Of a stretch of 64,000 bases of DNA, positions 38,701 to 49,889 are shown piece after piece. The notes under the pieces are model-generated. The model made no database searches. It had not been told where the DNA came from and was given only the letters and a program-made list of their open reading frames with translations. This DNA is from Aquila chrysaetos chrysaetos. Its lineage: Eukaryota > Chordata > Aves > Accipitriformes > Accipitridae. The position numbers and the translations under genes were made by a program. Location: contig NC_044006.1 in NCBI RefSeq assembly GCF_900496995.4, positions 60,991,204-61,055,203 on the forward strand. Reading direction: 5' to 3'. Positions within the stretch are counted from its first letter, which is position 1, and each line of letters starts with the position of its first letter.

Positions 38701-41700
38701 CTAGTAGTGGTGTCTTGTTTCTGGCTGCCTTCCAAGGCATGCTGGAAAGCACTGTCAGCTTTCTTTTGTCAAGGTTAGAAACATCACTCTTGCAAACTCA
38801 GAACTGACACCTGTCACACAAACATGTCTGTATTTCACTGAAGTATTTAGGGAACATAAGTACCCTGTTTGCTCAATTTAACAAGATTTTCTTGAGCCCT
38901 GCTTTTTTTCCACTTGTCCTCTTTTATGGCAGATTGATAATCAAAAACCTAGTTATTTAAAAGATTTCCTTTTGTTAACTGGCTTTTTATGTGTTGAGCT
39001 CCATGGCTTACTAGAATTGTATTTGCCACTTGATCACTTTAAAGGATATATTTTGGTGTGCTATTAGTTCATCTTCATACTTTTGCTTTTCAATAATCAA
39101 TCTAGAACACATGGGGTTTATTCGCTATTTTAGTTTCTTAATTTGCTTGCATTGCTCATGCAGAATTTAAAGCATTATCTTTTAATTTTAAGCCAGCAGC
39201 AAGGCTAACATAAAGGTGTATATGCACTTTCCATTAAATGAAAATTGCAGTTACTGCTGAGTGCTGAAAAATTGGCAGAACAGGATGTTCTTTAGGATCA
39301 ATTTGAGTCAACTTGCTAGCATAGCAGTCTTCTATGAACTAGGTAAAATTCTAAGAACTGGTGTTTAACACAAAGTTAATAGTGACTGTTCTTTTCTGTG
39401 AACACAACTCTAGAATAATGTACCATTCTTGTGCATGGTGTGGAGCATTATATTACTGCTAAGTTAGGGACTAAGAGTCTTAGTCCCTGAAAAAACAGAG
39501 TTCTGTTTAGTTACTGCAAAAGTTAATGTACTTTGGCCAAATTTTGCTTGAAATAAAGAGTATGGGCTTTTTCCAGTGCAGAATGTAGTCTGAAAATGAC
39601 TTCAGGGAACAGTAGTGAGCTGAAGTTGTGAAACAGTGGAATAAAAATTGTGTGTGGTGGGTTTTTTTTTTTTTGTTTTTGTTTTTTTTTAAATAAAGCT
39701 CTTTTAAACCTCAGTTGCAGTAAAGTTGTGAATCTGCTTGGAATGTGCAGTTTCTTAAGCATCCTATATACCCTCTGTGACTTTAAGTTGAACGTATTTT
39801 GGCAGCTGTTTGCACTTGTTTGTAATCTGCATGGCTTTGGGAATACAAGTGCAGCACACTTATCATAAGGCCCTACTTAAATATTTTGTGTTAGAATAGT
39901 TAAAACAGAAATTCTTATTCTTGTAACAGCTATGATGACTACAATTTTAAGTCAAAGTGCAAAGAGTTTGATGTTACACTTGAAAGTTGTTCATACAAAG
40001 GTATTAACTTTCCACGCTACTACTTCATTTCAGGGCTGCTGCCTGGTGGGGAGTGAGAGTCACTCCAAAATAATTGAAACATGCTTCCAGTTACTTGCTA
40101 TTGGTAACTGTTGTGGTTTAACCCCAGCCAGCAACTAAGCACCATGTAGCTGCTCACTCTCTTCCCCCCCACACCCAGTGGGATGGGGGAGAGAATCAGG
40201 AAAAAGAAGTAAAACTCGTGGGTTGAGATAAGAATGGTTTAATAGAACAGAAAAGAAGAAACTAATAATGATAACACTAATAAAATTACAATAGTAATAA
40301 TAATAGGATTGAAATATACAAATCATGCACAATGCAATTGCTCATTACCCGCCGATCGATGCCCGTTTAGTCCCCAAGTGGCCATCCCCTCAGCCCCACT
40401 CCCCCCAGTTCATGTACTGGGCATAATGTCACATGGTATGGAATACCCCATTGGCCAGTTTGGGTCAGCTGTCCTGGCTGTGTCGCCTCCCAACTTCTTG
40501 TGCCCCTCCAGCCTTCTCACTGGCTGGGCATGAGGGGCTGAAAAATCCTTGACTTTAGACTAAGCATTACTTAGCAACAACTGAAAAGATCAGCATTATC
40601 CACATTCTTCTCATACCAAACTCAAAACATAGCACTATACCAGCTACTAGGAAGGCAATTAACTCTATCCCAGCTGAAACCAGGACAGTAACCTAAGGAT
40701 TAAATTACAGCAAAGTGGATCATAACTGTACTCAGCCTCTCAAACTGATGTGTGTTGCTATATCCTTTAAATTTGCACGGTCGTTAACATCTTGTCCTCC
40801 TTGGCTTGAGTTTTGTGCAGCTTGTCCTTGGGCAAGTGATAGGCTGCTAGTTCCTGTGTATTTAAAAAAAGCCAGGGGGAGAATTGTCAGATGTTGAGGT
40901 AGATGACCTATCAACAGCAGAACTGTCACCATGTTGTCTGTTGTTTTCTTGGTCACTGAGCATGGTATTGGTGAGTCCCTGATGTTTCTGGAATCTTTGT
41001 AAGAGACATACTGCGTGTTCAAATCATCCAAAGCTTATGTGACATGTTTGGTAGAGGAATTACTGTCATCTAACATTATTTCTCACAGGATAGCAATCAT
41101 GTAGTGGATGAGTCTCTGTCTGTATTGGTTTACCTCTGCATGATCACCTTGATGGGACTTGGTCAGATTCTTGGAGATAAGGAAACAGAGCCAATAGCTA
41201 CCTGAATGCAGCTTCCTTCTTTATTTTGAAAGCACATTGTTCCTCAAGACGACAGATGTACTCAAGGAGAACACATGTATGAGTAGTGAATAGAAAGTTA
41301 ATCCATTTGTATTATAAACTTGAATATTTGTCCTAGAATATGTGCTTTAATACAGGAAATGTAGTATTTGCCTTATTTCCATAAAATATTTTGAGTCAAT
41401 GGCTTAAAAGGCCCTTAGGCTTTTGTAAAAGTCTGTCAGCAACAAAACCTTGAGTTTTGAGCAAGGTTCGTAAATGGCTAATGAAACTTACTCTTCCTGC
41501 TCCTGTCAAAACACAACTTGTTTACTGAGTTTGATTTTTTTTTTTTTTTTCTTTTCTCTTTAATTTTCTTTCAAAAATAGCTGTGGTATGTTTGAAGAAC
41601 TAAAATATTTTTCCTCCTCTAGGTGTGGACTTCAAGGTGAAAACTATTTCAGTTGATGGAAACAAAGCTAAACTGGCAATATGGGTAAGTCTCTCCTAAG

Positions 41701-44700
41701 TTCTTAAAGTATTGCTTTGCTTTAGGAATAGTAATGGCTTGTATAATGAACAGTTTGTATAGAATCCTTTTCTATTTAATATGAAGACAATTTGGAGGAG
41801 TGAGAGGTTAATACTGAACCATTCAGAAGGTGGAATGAATTGTGGGACAACTGGCTAATGGGGCAATTCTCTTGCCTATGAGCTGCTTCTGCAGCACTGA
41901 TTCCAGGTTGGATTGGGATAGGAGTAGAGAAAAGGAGGAGTAAAATGGTGCTAAATCAATCAGACTTTAAAACAGTGAATGTGGCCATGCGTAGATTTTT
42001 TTTTTTTTTTAATGAGTAATTCATTGTTTAGCTTCTAAAGAGTTAGCCCTCACTAATCTGAGACTTCCTTGTATACATCGTTCTTGTTTGTACTTGACAG
42101 GTTTTAAAAGGGTGCACTTCTTAACCTAAACGTTTTAGGCAAAATTTAGTAGTGTATTAATAGGTTAAGATTACTGTTGCATGCTCAATTTATGCTCAAA
42201 TGTTACCTCTCAAAACAATTTTTAGCCTATGAACTTCGTAGCCCTCATACAAAGACTTTTATATGCTCAAGGTCAGTGTTATTTGTAGCAGATGCAGCTG
42301 AAAGAGGGAGAGGCAGTGTTTGTAATCTTAGCCTTAGAGTGTTCAACATCTACTCTAGTTAAAAGTAGAACTTCTAAATTCATGGCAAGTAAGGTAAGAA
42401 AAAGTACTTCCAAGCTTTTTTTTTTTTGAACATTCTGCATTCTGCAAACCAGCCTTGAAGCACCTTTTGAATATTCAGACCCAGTTGTGACTTCTTGTAG
42501 CAAGCAAGAGTAAAACCTTGTTTCTCAAATAAGCGAGATAACCTTTACTTCCTTGGGAAGTAGTAGTGGAACATGAGATATGAAACACTCTCAAAGCAAC
42601 AGAAGTATTGCAATATATATTTCGACTAACAAACAGGACTTAGTGTCTTAGGGTGACAAAAGTAATCATCACTAAAATAAATGGGTTTGACAAGGAAAAT
42701 AACTGCAACACCTTGACAGACAAATAGACATATAGGAGGAAAACCAGACTGATAGCAGAATGATGAGTGATCATGGGATGGAAGATATTACATAGGACTA
42801 ATGTAGGGTTATCATCTTATACATTGGTGAATACGAAGAAATATTTCTGCGGTAAACTGGAAAAGAAAAGCTGTATCATGACACAAAACCAGTTTGAGAT
42901 GTGTGGGATGGCCTGATGGCTTGTAGAATATTGGAAGTCCAGTTCAGTTATTCAGATTCTTTGGCAGGGAACCATTTTGAGTCCAAAGTGTTTCATGCAT
43001 CACTTCTAACCTGGGGTAACTTGGGTGAAGTTATTTAAAATCTTCTATGCGTAAAGTCTGCAATGAGTGTGCACTATAACTTAATCTTGATAAGAAAACA
43101 GCATTCTAATATCTGGGGTTTTTTGCAGAGCTGTTGACGCTTTAAATTTGAGGATGTAAATTCAGCTTTACTTAAAAACAGAACAACCTCTGACTTATTT
43201 CTGCTTCTGCTCTGTCATAGCACATTAAATGCATTTACCCTGGCACTGAATCAAATTTAGTTGGAACAGGGTGATTGAAGTGAAGGAACTAAGTTTGTTG
43301 CCATGAGTTTTGATGCTTGTTACAAAGTCTTAGTACTGCAGCTATGCTTCTTTCTTGCTGGTTGCTGCCGTACTAGCTGCAGAACAAATGCTTCCACAGA
43401 AATGGCTATCTTATTGCTATATAGTCCAGTTATTTACCACACCTAACAGTTTAAACGTGTTTCCCAGGACAGACTACATCAAATCTCAAAGTTCATGTGC
43501 AGTAAAACATCAGGGAAGAGTATAAACTCAGTTAATCTGGTAGTTGAATATACTTTGAATCTTATTTTGTATGTTCATTAGAAGCAGAATACCTGAGAGC
43601 TAAACTAGATTCTGCTCAAATTCTGAATAATGGAACTTTCTGAATGGCTTTTTAGGATACCGCAGGTCAGGAGCGGTTCAGAACATTAACACCCAGTTAC
43701 TATAGAGGTGCACAAGGTGTTATCCTGGGTAAGTATAGCTTTGCATGCTATTTTGAATAATTTTGTGGTTTTCTCATGCATTGGAATTATACAAACTCAT
43801 ATAACCTTTCTATAATATCTAATTGATATTAAAAATCATTGTATCTGTGTTGAACAACTCATATATTAAAGGATCTTGAATTTTATGTCTGACCTCTTTC
43901 TCATGTAGTCAGTCTCACTGGCCTGAGAACCACTGATTTTTGCATTAGATTTAAAGCTACTGCTATTTGAAGGGATAGCTTGGAGCTGTCCCTGTGCTGC
44001 CAGGAATTTGTCTTTTATTTATTACTTTTGTTTTTTGCCTGTGCTTACTAAGCCCAGGGTCAAAAAAAAAAAAAAAGATTTTTCTCTTCTCAGTGTATTC
44101 TTTCTGTATCAGTATGTATACAGCTTTCTCTTTTTCTTCTCCCTGTTCCTTTTTCCTAATGAAATGAATATAAACACTGTGGAGTCTAGCTGGGATTTTT
44201 TACTCTGCCTCTCCATACTGATGGGATGTTACACAGTCAAAATTACTTAGAAAAGGCTAGCTGGGAGCATAAACAGCATCAGTCTGTGTGGGAGAAACCC
44301 AGGCCAAACCCCATAGTTGCAACTTCACAGTGAAATCTCTTTTGCTTTTCTTTCATATATGGAAACCTCTTAATTAGGCACTGAGCTCTGAAGTTCTGCT
44401 TTTCCACTGCTAGAAGTGAGGGGCTAACTAAAGTAAGGGCAGGGAATTAAGTTTAATTTTTTTTTTGAAGTTGTGTCTGACTTGAGAGGTTCTTGGTAAG
44501 ATATTGTGTCCAGTTAAATTGTTTAACTTGGAGTAACCTCTATCATGAGACTTCCTGGTAGGTTTTGTTTTGTATGTACTGTTTCTCAAGTCTGAGTTGC
44601 ATTATCTTCCTGGTATAGGAAGATGCTGTCAAGGCATGTCTTGTCAAGTCACTTAGTTGCTGGCACTGACCTGCCACTTACTGTTGAAAGCTGTAAAAGT

Positions 44701-47508
44701 AAGCAAGCACTATTTGGGAACCAGAAAGTTCTGCTGTTGAGATTTGCTCTTGTTTTATTTAATAATCTCCTGACTATTTTTTTGTTAAACGACTTCCTAA
44801 TAATAAGGTTATTCATGCAAGCCAAGCTATAGATTTGATTGAAACCAACTGTTTATGCCTGTCTGCACATGCGATGTGAGAATGAAGGAAAAAATACTTT
44901 CATAGCTTGAAATGGTAGTTATTAGATAGTTGCTGGGTAGTGGATTTTAGTTTTAACAAAGTCTGCATTTTGTCTGCCCTTTCTGCTCCTAGCATGGCTT
45001 ATTACTTATATCCCACACAAATGCTAAGTAGTTTGAAACACTAAAATGCTGAAAATTCAGTAGCTCACTGGGATTTGTGAGGATTTGGCGGTCAGTTTAC
45101 TTTTTTAGCTAAATCAGTAGCATAGCAGTGGTGTTAAACAAGGCCTAATTATCACTAATTAACTCACTGCAGAAGGTCGTGCCATCCTCTTTGCATATCT
45201 TTTGTGTAGTGATGTTAATAAGTATCCTATGTCAGGGGTCTGGAAGTGTAGAATTCTTTGGAGAATGATAGCTTCTAGTCTGTAAGCTAGGATGTCTCAA
45301 GTAAGTCTGAGAACAGTAGATGACTGAATCTTAGAGTTGCTCTGCATAGTATCATCAGTGATTTGAGCTGGTGGATGTTCAACTTTTTTCCAATTATTGT
45401 CTTGCTGTAATAAGTAAATTGGAATCCTTGGAACTCCTTCAGTTTTCTAATTCAAAAAGCCATAATTTTTGCTCCTTTTGTAATATAAGCTGTATTTCTT
45501 GGAAATATATTGTGGCAATAATATTGCTAATATCTTTCAGTTTACGACGTCACAAGAAGAGATACTTTTGTCAAGCTGGATAACTGGTTAAATGAACTGG
45601 AAACGTACTGCACAAGGAATGACATAGTGAAAATGCTAGTTGGAAACAAGATTGATAAGGTAAACCAAATTCAACTGCAGTAAGTAGTCTGTTGATGTAT
45701 TTTGTTAATAATGGATATTAATGCTATGTCTTATTATAGGAAAACCGTGAAGTTGACAGAAATGAAGGTCTCAAATTTGCAAGAAAACATTCCATGTTGT
45801 TCATAGGTATGTTACAGATATTTGCAGGGATCTTACTTGATTTTTGTTACATAATGAAAAGTACCACTTCTGTAGGTCTGATGGTCTTTAGATGTACAAT
45901 CCAATTAATGTTATTTCTCAGCTGCAGTAGGTACAAAGACAATAGGTATTCCCATTTTTTTAAAATTCTCTCTAAATATGTCCAGATATCTGTTCTAATT
46001 GGATGTGTATCCTGAAATTCATAATGATTAAGGGTGGAATACAGGCTCTACTGTAGTCTGACAAAACCTGTTTTAGGTTTGGGGTTTTGTCTGATTTCTT
46101 TTCCCAGCCAACTTGCTAAATTAATAACAGAAGCAAAATGAAAGAGGGAAAACTGGTACTAGTGGCCAGTTTTCAGTATAGCAAAGAGCTGGTACTTGAC
46201 AGAAATCTGTATTAGAACTGGGGTGTAAAAATAGGTAGGAATATAATTAACTTATAAATGGTGGATGGGATTGAATAATGACGTAATCATGACTGGAGCA
46301 AATGGACCAGCATTTTTGCATCTTGCTGCAAAATGAGATGGGTCTTGTAGGCAAAGCCTTGTAATGATAAATTAAAGTGGGTGGTGAAGTGATTCTTTAT
46401 GCATAAGTTTATTATATGTTTCATTTAAGGATCAGCAGGGATTACTTTATAGGATGACTCCAGTAACAAAGCAGTTTGTTGACATGTCCTGTACTTAGAC
46501 TTATGTTCCTAATCTCTGACTAATGACATCTCTTTGTCTAGTACCTTGCTGTGTTTCTTTTTGGCTACAGTGTCAGATGTGGAAATAGAAGTTCAAAGTT
46601 GAGGCACAAGCTGTTAAGTGCATGGAAGATGAAAAGAAACATGAAAATTAAACTATAACTAAATATATATATCTGCATGCTACATATGCTAAGTATCTGC
46701 ATGGCTGTGTAGAAGAACAGGGCAAGCCCTAGTGGGACTGAACAGTTTCAGATGGTATCTGTTTCTCTCATAAGATACCCTGTGAGCAAATTTCTTGGGT
46801 TTAGCCAAAGTAAGGGTCCTGAGTGAAATTACCTAGAATTCTGCTAACTGGAGAATAAATGAGATCCCTTATTGCTTTTTATCACATCAGTTGTATCATG
46901 GAGGCTGACCCAAAATCCTACAGTATGGATCCTTGCTTCTGTGGTGTGGCGGTACTGCAGTTCTGACTCATGTACAGAACTGAAATAGAGAACAGCAATC
47001 AGGTTTATCAGACATCTTAAGTTAGTAGAACCCTCCACTCTTCTTTACTGAAGTGCTTTCCACAGAAAAACAAAGCTAAGCTGTAGCTGTCTCCATATAT
47101 TCTAGTGACATTCAACTTGGAAGCTCTTCTGTTAAGAGTCTTTTGAAGTGCAGCCTTATGTGGTGACAGAAATCTGCAAACCTGCTAATTTTGGCAGTGC
47201 TATGTAGTTATAGAAGACACTGTAGAAGTTGTAAGTCTAGGTTGTAGGTTGAGACTTAACTGAAAGAGCAATATTAAACAAGTTACTGGAAGCTATGCTA
47301 ACATTTGACTTTTTGCGTCCCTTCTCCAGAGGCAAGCGCAAAAACATGTGATGGTGTACAGTGTGCCTTTGAAGAACTTGTTGAAAAAATCATTCAGACT
47401 CCTGGACTGTGGGAGAGTGAGAGCCAAAACAGAGGTGTAAAGTTATCAAACAAGGAAGAAGGATATGGAGGAGGAGGAGCATGTGGTGGATATTGTTCTA
47501 TGTTATAA
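32691..47508 (+). CDS. RAB18: RAB18, small GTPase of the Rab family (7 coding exons, complete)
   Basis: Coding exons are 32691-32758, 35430-35485, 41623-41684, 43656-43728, 45541-45659, 45740-45806 and 47330-47508. They sum to 624 nt, giving 207 residues plus TAA. Visible motifs: P-loop GESGVGKS at residues 15-22; switch I threonine T40 before IGVDF; DTAGQE at 63-68; NKID at 122-125; ASAK at 150-153. The tail is glycine-rich and ends in CSML, with C204 as the expected prenylated cysteine and C200 a second nearby cysteine. Known for the family: RAB18 cycles between GDP and GTP on ER and lipid-droplet membranes, with the RAB3GAP1/2 complex as its exchange factor and TBC1D20 as its GAP; loss causes Warburg micro syndrome in humans. 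The start has G at -3 and +4 and matches the conserved [10 protein letters not shown] start. As I recall the mammalian protein, this copy has one extra glycine in the tail (207 against 206) and a few tail substitutions. I see no frameshift or lost catalytic residue. Identity is very secure. Confidence 0.98.
32759..35429 (+). other. RAB18: RAB18 intron 1
   Basis: 2671 nt, GTGAGG to CCCTGTCAG. The first 400 nt are the downstream half of the CpG island; the rest is AT-rich. A purine-rich stretch lies near 34505-34560. No repeat or second gene recognised. Confidence 0.9.
35430..35485 (+). CDS. RAB18: RAB18 coding exon 2
   Basis: The acceptor is a pyrimidine tract ending CCCTGTCAG and the donor is GTAAGT. 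This 56-nt exon encodes the end of the P-loop helix and switch I up to residue I41, and breaks in codon 42 (glycine). Confidence 0.97.
40109..40687 (-). mobile_element. Solo LTR, same family as 7982-8555, antisense in RAB18 intron 2
   Basis: A 579-bp element whose minus-strand reading begins TGTCCTGGTTTCAGC and ends GGTTAAACCACAACA. It is flanked by perfect 5-bp duplications GTAAC (40104-40108 and 40688-40692). By eye it is highly similar to copy 1 along its whole length, with scattered substitutions and small indels. It has no internal retroviral genes. It is antisense to RAB18 and 935 nt upstream of exon 3, so it is tolerated in the intron. Confidence 0.92.
41535..41550 (+). repeat. T16 run upstream of RAB18 exon 3
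   Basis: Continues as a pyrimidine-rich stretch to 41573 and ends at an AG (41579-41580). It could act as a decoy 3' splice site. Confidence 0.9.
41623..41684 (+). CDS. RAB18: RAB18 coding exon 3
   Basis: The acceptor is TTTTTCCTCCTCTAG and the donor GTAAGT. This 62-nt exon encodes the interswitch region from G42 to W62. A stronger-looking T-rich tract with its own AG lies 42 nt upstream, at 41535-41580 (see findings). Confidence 0.97.
41685..43655 (+). other. RAB18: RAB18 intron 3
   Basis: 1971 nt, GTAAGT to TTTTTAG. AT-rich, with short T-runs near 41998-42010 and 42418-42427. No repeat family or RNA gene recognised. Confidence 0.9.
43656..43728 (+). CDS. RAB18: RAB18 coding exon 4
   Basis: The acceptor is GGCTTTTTAG and the donor GTAAGT. 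It encodes switch II, beginning with the DTAGQE motif, through residue L86 and the first base of codon 87. Confidence 0.97.
43729..45540 (+). other. RAB18: RAB18 intron 4
   Basis: 1812 nt, GTAAGT to ATCTTTCAG. Contains a short A-run near 44061-44075. Nothing else recognised. Confidence 0.9.
45541..45659 (+). CDS. RAB18: RAB18 coding exon 5
   Basis: The acceptor is TATCTTTCAG and the donor GTAAAC. It encodes residues 87-126, including the guanine-specificity motif NKID. Residue 117 is lysine, where I recall asparagine in mammals. Confidence 0.97.
45660..45739 (+). other. RAB18: RAB18 intron 5 (80 nt)
   Basis: A near-minimal vertebrate intron, GTAAAC to ATTATAG. The other introns in this gene are 1.5 to 6.1 kb. 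Confidence 0.95.
45740..45806 (+). CDS. RAB18: RAB18 coding exon 6
   Basis: The acceptor is CTTATTATAG and the donor GTATGT. It encodes residues 127-148 and the first base of codon 149. Only 80 nt of intron separate it from exon 5. Confidence 0.97.
45807..47329 (+). other. RAB18: RAB18 intron 6
   Basis: 1523 nt, GTATGT to TTCTCCAG. AT-rich, with no recognised repeat or RNA gene. Confidence 0.9.
47330..47508 (+). CDS. RAB18: RAB18 last coding exon with stop codon
   Basis: The acceptor is CCCTTCTCCAG. The exon completes E149, encodes the ASAK motif, the final helix and the variable glycine-rich tail, and ends in CSML followed by TAA at 47506-47508. The exon continues into the 3'UTR. Confidence 0.97.
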
Positions 47509-48441
47509 ACTTTGGGAAGCTTATTCTTTGCATATTTAAACAGATAGTGACATCTTTCTGTACATAAATTCATTAAATGCTATTTTTAGGGACCTTGCAG
47601 TTTGCACATATTTGTTTTGTATCATGACAGTGAACACTTGTAGGAAAAATGTTCTGCAGCTTTCCCAGTTTGAAAATGTTATGGTAAGCATGCCCAATTT
47701 GCAATCTTCAGGTTTTTACAAGTAGCATAAATTATGTGCAAGAACAAATGCACTAAAAATTTTACAGCTGTATACATTCATCATGTAACTATTCTAAACA
47801 AATCCATCTAACAGAAACACATTACTGCATTTTCTGCTGTTCGTCTCATTTTTAAATACTCTTGAAATTATAGAACTATATAGTGTGCACAGATCTTGAA
47901 AACAGTGTGAGCTATAAATGTTACATTTCATCTCTTCTAGTAAATGCTTTTTTTATGGTATTAAAAACAGCAAGATTATACAGTTCTTAGACAAATCTGC
48001 TAAATTTTTGTCTTTCAGCAGAGCTGTCTAAAATACAAATTGGCACAGGCCATAGTTGGTATCAGCACCTTCTTGAAGAGATGCTTTGAAAGCTTCCTTT
48101 GCAAAGCTGGGGGACGCCCATTTTTTCTTTTTAATCATCACTTCAGTTGATGGCTTAACTGGAGTTTTAATCCTGTGATATTTATATACTAAATTTGTTG
48201 TACTCTTGCACTCTAGGTTTTTATGATGTGGTCTACTCTAGACTTGCTGTAGAAAGTCATCATTATTGGCAAGGGGTCTGAATGACATCTTTGTTCTTTC
48301 ATTGTGAATCAATTTGCCACACTTCAGTACGGATGCCTAATTTTCCTAAATGTTTGTAATATAACTTTATCTCAAACTGTAGCTCACTGTGGCTGTGAAG
48401 ATCTCTATCACATGTCTGCTTTGTGCGGCTACTTGTTCAGA

Positions 48442-48447
48442 AATAAA
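48442..48447 (+). terminator. RAB18: Proximal poly(A) signal AATAAA, RAB18
   Basis: Canonical hexamer about 930 nt after the RAB18 stop codon. Would give a shorter 3'UTR. Confidence 0.55.
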
Positions 48448-48583
48448 ACTTCCTGTCACAGACACTAAATGGGAAGCTATAGGGCTTCTTGAACTCTGTA
48501 TGGAAAAATACTATTGCAATGAGTATTCACTTGAATTTACTGTATCAAAGCCAATGGTTTGTTTCAGAAGACTTGTATAGACT

Positions 48584-48589
48584 AATAAA
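48584..48589 (+). terminator. RAB18: Distal poly(A) signal AATAAA, RAB18
   Basis: Canonical hexamer about 1.08 kb after the stop. It is directly followed by a T-run and a T/G-rich region (48590-48625), the usual layout of a strong cleavage site. Confidence 0.65.
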
Positions 48590-49847
48590 TTTTTTTTCCA
48601 CAGTATTCAACTTTTGTAACCTCTTCCTATTGTAGACTTGTATATTTTCTAGCACATACAGTTTAAACAAGGTCACTTCTTATGGACAAATTATTTCTGA
48701 TTTCTGAAGGACAAGACAAGGATGCTGTGTTGTGTGGGTTTTGTTTTTTTTTTTTAAATAATCACTATAGTGCAATCGGTAACTGAACTCTTGGGCAGTT
48801 TCTTGTAAATATAGTGAATGACAGTACCTTTTATTACTGCAAGGTTTTGTGTAAATGTCAGCATACATGATCTGTATTTTGCAGCAGGTCTTGGCTGCTT
48901 CTGTTAAAATACACTTTATTCTTCACAAGGAAACCTTGTTTTCTATTCTGTTTTACACTTGTTAGAAAACAATACCAAAAACTGAAGACTTAACCATGCT
49001 AGTTGTTTTTACCAAATATTGTATCTATAGTATTGTTAATGTAGTAGGATAATTTAAATATGTAAAGTAATTAACATTAAATATACATACATAGTGTATT
49101 AAAATGTTAGATTTGTATTACTGTTTCATGCAGAATATGTGGGCTGAGCAAATCTTGTTTGTTAGCATTGAGGTCGAAGGATTTTGGTTTTTGTAGCCTA
49201 GTGTAGAGGAAACTTCTAGGAGCATTAAAACTCTGAATAACTTAATTATTTTAGTATTATTTCAGTAATATTGGGCAAGTATCATAATGCTGGCAGATGC
49301 CTGTAATTTATTTCCATACCTATTTTCCCCCTAGTCTGGGTGCATCCCTATGTTGAGAAGAGACTTAATTTTCAGTTTCTCACAAAAGGTCCTTTTATCA
49401 CAGGACCTGGATTCATCTTTCATTCTGCCTTTGCCAGATCTGATAGCTCTTGTCAAAGGGAGGAACTGCAGGGCACTCTGAATAGTGGGTATTGTTCTGC
49501 AAAAGAATCAAGTCATTTGCTCCTTCTTTCCCTGCAAAATTTTTCTGGGGGGAGGAGTATTCTGAAACAACATATTCAGTGAGAGTGAGAGCAGTTAGCT
49601 ATTTATTTATGTTAAAAAGCAGATGTTTTCTAATTGACTTGCAGCTAGCTTTTCTATCTTCATCTTTTAAGCGTGTTTGGTTATGTCCCTGAGGAATATC
49701 TTTTCCTAGAGTCTCACCTCCTTTCCTCGTTGCTCTGTCAAGAAGCTGTGTACTGGAAGGGTGGGTTCCTGTGCTTCCAGTATTTCTTAGAGCAAATTTA
49801 GCATCAATTAATCTTACTCTGCTACACGTTTTTCTTCTTTGCTCTCC

Positions 49848-49889
49848 TTTTTTTTTTTTTTTTTTTTCCTTGAGGGGGGGGGGGGGGGG
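49848..49889 (+). repeat. T20 followed by G16
   Basis: T runs from 49848 to 49867, six other bases follow, then G from 49874 to 49889. Two long homopolymers next to each other are prone to slippage and sequencing error, so exact lengths are uncertain. Confidence 0.9.

Larger units (their letters stand above)
35486..41622 (+). other. RAB18: RAB18 intron 2 (hosts an antisense solo LTR)
   Basis: 6137 nt, the largest intron. It carries the solo LTR at 40109-40687 on the minus strand and a T16 run at 41535-41550. I see no exon-like frame in the remainder. Confidence 0.9.
47509..48610 (+). other. RAB18: RAB18 3'UTR (main form, inferred end)
   Basis: AT-rich sequence after the stop codon with two AATAAA signals. 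A Pumilio-type element, TGTACATA, lies at 47559-47566, 51 nt after the stop. The end is inferred from the second signal plus the T-rich stretch that follows. A longer form reaching an ATTAAA at 49076-49081 is possible. Confidence 0.7.

Noticed and set aside
42755-42925. Possible C/D box snoRNA in RAB18 intron 3 (ATGATGA near 42762, CTGA near 42913)
   Set aside because: The boxes are about 150 nt apart, too far, and no terminal stem or internal C'/D' pair is visible.
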